In this document: in pieces, positions 38,864 to 39,850 of the stretch
Layout of the letters: the number at the start of each line of letters is the position of its first letter
How positions within the stretch are numbered: position 1 is the first letter of the stretch
Origin: an uncultured Clostridia bacterium
Lineage (GTDB): Bacteria > Bacillota > Clostridia > Christensenellales > UBA1242
Direction of reading: 5' to 3'
Assembly: GCA_947630405.1 (NCBI GenBank)
Contig: CANRHL010000008.1
Coordinates: 1 to 39,850 of the forward strand
DNA length: 39,850 bases
Notes under the pieces: model-generated
What the model saw: only the letters and a program-made list of their open reading frames with translations
Databases searched by the model: none
What the model was told of the DNA's origin: nothing
Translations under genes and position numbers: made by a program

Positions 38864-39850
38864 ATGGCAACCAAACAAATGGCAGAGGACCCAAACATTA
38901 GAAGAACAAGCAAGGATAATAAGCGAAAGGATAATAACGAGAATAAGCAAGAAGAGAAAAACTTGCACAATAAACAGATAGAGGACTTAAATAAGTCTAA
39001 TGCAGTATTGCAGAAGGCAATAGCGGATAAAAAGAGAAGGGATAGGAATAAAAAGATAGCAGTGGCGGCTGCTAGTATTTTGCTTGCCGGCACAGCCATA
39101 GCCGTTCCTGTAATAATAAACGAGAAGAACACAATCTATACAATAACAATTCAATCTGAAGTAAAAGGCTTTAGTTCTTATAGCGTGCAAGTTAAGAAGG
39201 GTGCAACAATAAAGGATGTAAAATCCCAACTAAAAGTGTTCAGTAAGTATAACTTTATAGGCATTTATAAGGATGCATCCCTAACTCAAGAGTATAAAGA
39301 TGACGAAAAAATAACCAAGAATTCAACAATCTACTTAAAATATGAACTAAAGACATTTAGACTAACCTATGCGCAACATACATCTCAATATTCAATAGAG
39401 ATACAAAATAAGAGCGAGATAGCAGACGAAAACGCAATAGAGTGGGGACAAAGCATAAGGTTTAAAGTAAATCTAGATGCAAGTGTAAGCAATAGTAAAA
39501 TAGAAGTAAGAGCCAACGATACAGTATTAACTCCAGACGAAGATGGAGTGTATGAAATAACTCTAATTCAAGCCGACACCGAAATAAAAGTGGACGGCAT
39601 AGAAATAAACTATTACACGCTAGGCACAATACCAAGCCAAATAACAATAATGCGGGATAACCAAGAAATCCCATCCAACGCAAGAATATATTATGGCGAA
39701 ACTCTAACCATAAGTTATACCGAAACCACAGGATACCATAAAACGCACTTTACTGTAAACGGGCAAGAAGTAAATAACAACCACTCTCATAGAGTAACCG
39801 GCGAATTAACAATAACCTATGAAGAAGAGATAAACACTTACATAGTAACT
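38864..39850 (+). CDS. Large surface protein with InlB-type repeat, N-terminal part (cut by window edge)
   Basis: Open to the end of the window: 329 residues seen. Ribosome site AAGGAGGAGG upstream. An unusually long charged N-tail (about 1-64, with NIRRTSKDNKRKDNNENK) precedes one hydrophobic segment (about 65-84, KIAVAAASILLAGTAIAVPVII), so the rest is outside the membrane. Residues about 90-165 resemble a degenerate InlB B-repeat: YTITIQSEV, GFSSYSVQVKKGATIKDV, FIGIYKDASLTQEYKDDEKITKNSTIYLKY. Further beta-rich units follow. Codon use is distinct from neighbours (many ATA, AAG, CTA and GAG), as in a long repeat protein or one gained by transfer. Expression is probably controlled by the G9 promoter. 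Confidence 0.8.
   Translation, partial: MATKQMAEDPNIRRTSKDNKRKDNNENKQEEKNLHNKQIEDLNKSNAVLQKAIADKKRRDRNKKIAVAAASILLAGTAIAVPVIINEKNTIYTITIQSEVKGFSSYSVQVKKGATIKDVKSQLKVFSKYNFIGIYKDASLTQEYKDDEKITKNSTIYLKYELKTFRLTYAQHTSQYSIEIQNKSEIADENAIEWGQSIRFKVNLDASVSNSKIEVRANDTVLTPDEDGVYEITLIQADTEIKVDGIEINYYTLGTIPSQITIMRDNQEIPSNARIYYGETLTISYTETTGYHKTHFTVNGQEVNNNHSHRVTGELTITYEEEINTYIVT

Overview
The window is AT-rich DNA (A and T dominate third codon positions and intergenic gaps) with strong AGGAG-type ribosome sites, TTGACA/TATAAT promoters and short U-tailed terminators. Gene content points to a low-GC Firmicute of the class Clostridia, probably uncultured and host-associated: a SpoIIAB-like anti-sigma factor, SpoIVA, FloA/NfeD, Lgt, an OGG-type glycosylase, rubrerythrin, and large surface proteins carrying M60 (mucin-type) and C1 peptidase domains. 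Taxonomy is inferred from gene families only.

Layout. 1-3157: 5' end of gap (minus), a small membrane protein, exoA and rarA. 3218-10713: two very large exported proteases (M60 metallopeptidase; papain-like C1 with lectin-like domain) with nearly identical C-terminal tails. 10792-11337: rubrerythrin. 11401-17574 (minus): a 1138-residue membrane coiled-coil protein, a helical unknown, cmk and eno. 17671-19184 (plus): recX, acpS and an unknown. 19219-27374 (minus): ileS (type 2) behind a long leader with an Ile-rich leader peptide and attenuator-like terminator, a tandem paralogue pair, an operon ung/esterase/unknown, and glmM. 27472-32513 (plus): spoIIAB-like gene, lgt operon (membrane protein, DivIVA-like coiled coil), an unknown, and spoIVA. 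32540-33213: a divergent pair (Ada-like zinc-site membrane protein and XRE repressor) around two palindromes. 33355-36208 (plus): a membrane-anchored histone-H1-like protein with a second internal start, rsmD, ogg, an unknown. 36274-38756: a zinc-ribbon membrane protein (minus), then nfeD, floA and a third membrane gene. 38864-end: the start of a large surface protein behind a promoter with a G9 tract in its spacer.

How it fits together. Much of the window is housekeeping: glycolysis (gap, eno), DNA repair (exoA, rarA, recX, ung, ogg), envelope biogenesis (glmM, lgt, acpS, floA) and translation (ileS, rsmD). The accessory interest lies in surface proteins and in how genes are expressed. Six genes have a -10 hexamer ending exactly 6 nt before the ATG with no ribosome site, implying widespread leaderless transcripts. 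A G9 tract between -35 and -10 suggests phase variation of the last surface protein. A transcription-attenuation-like leader precedes ileS. One gene carries two in-frame starts that would make membrane-bound and soluble forms of a Lys/Ala/Pro-rich protein. No tRNA, rRNA, CRISPR array or insertion sequence was recognised.
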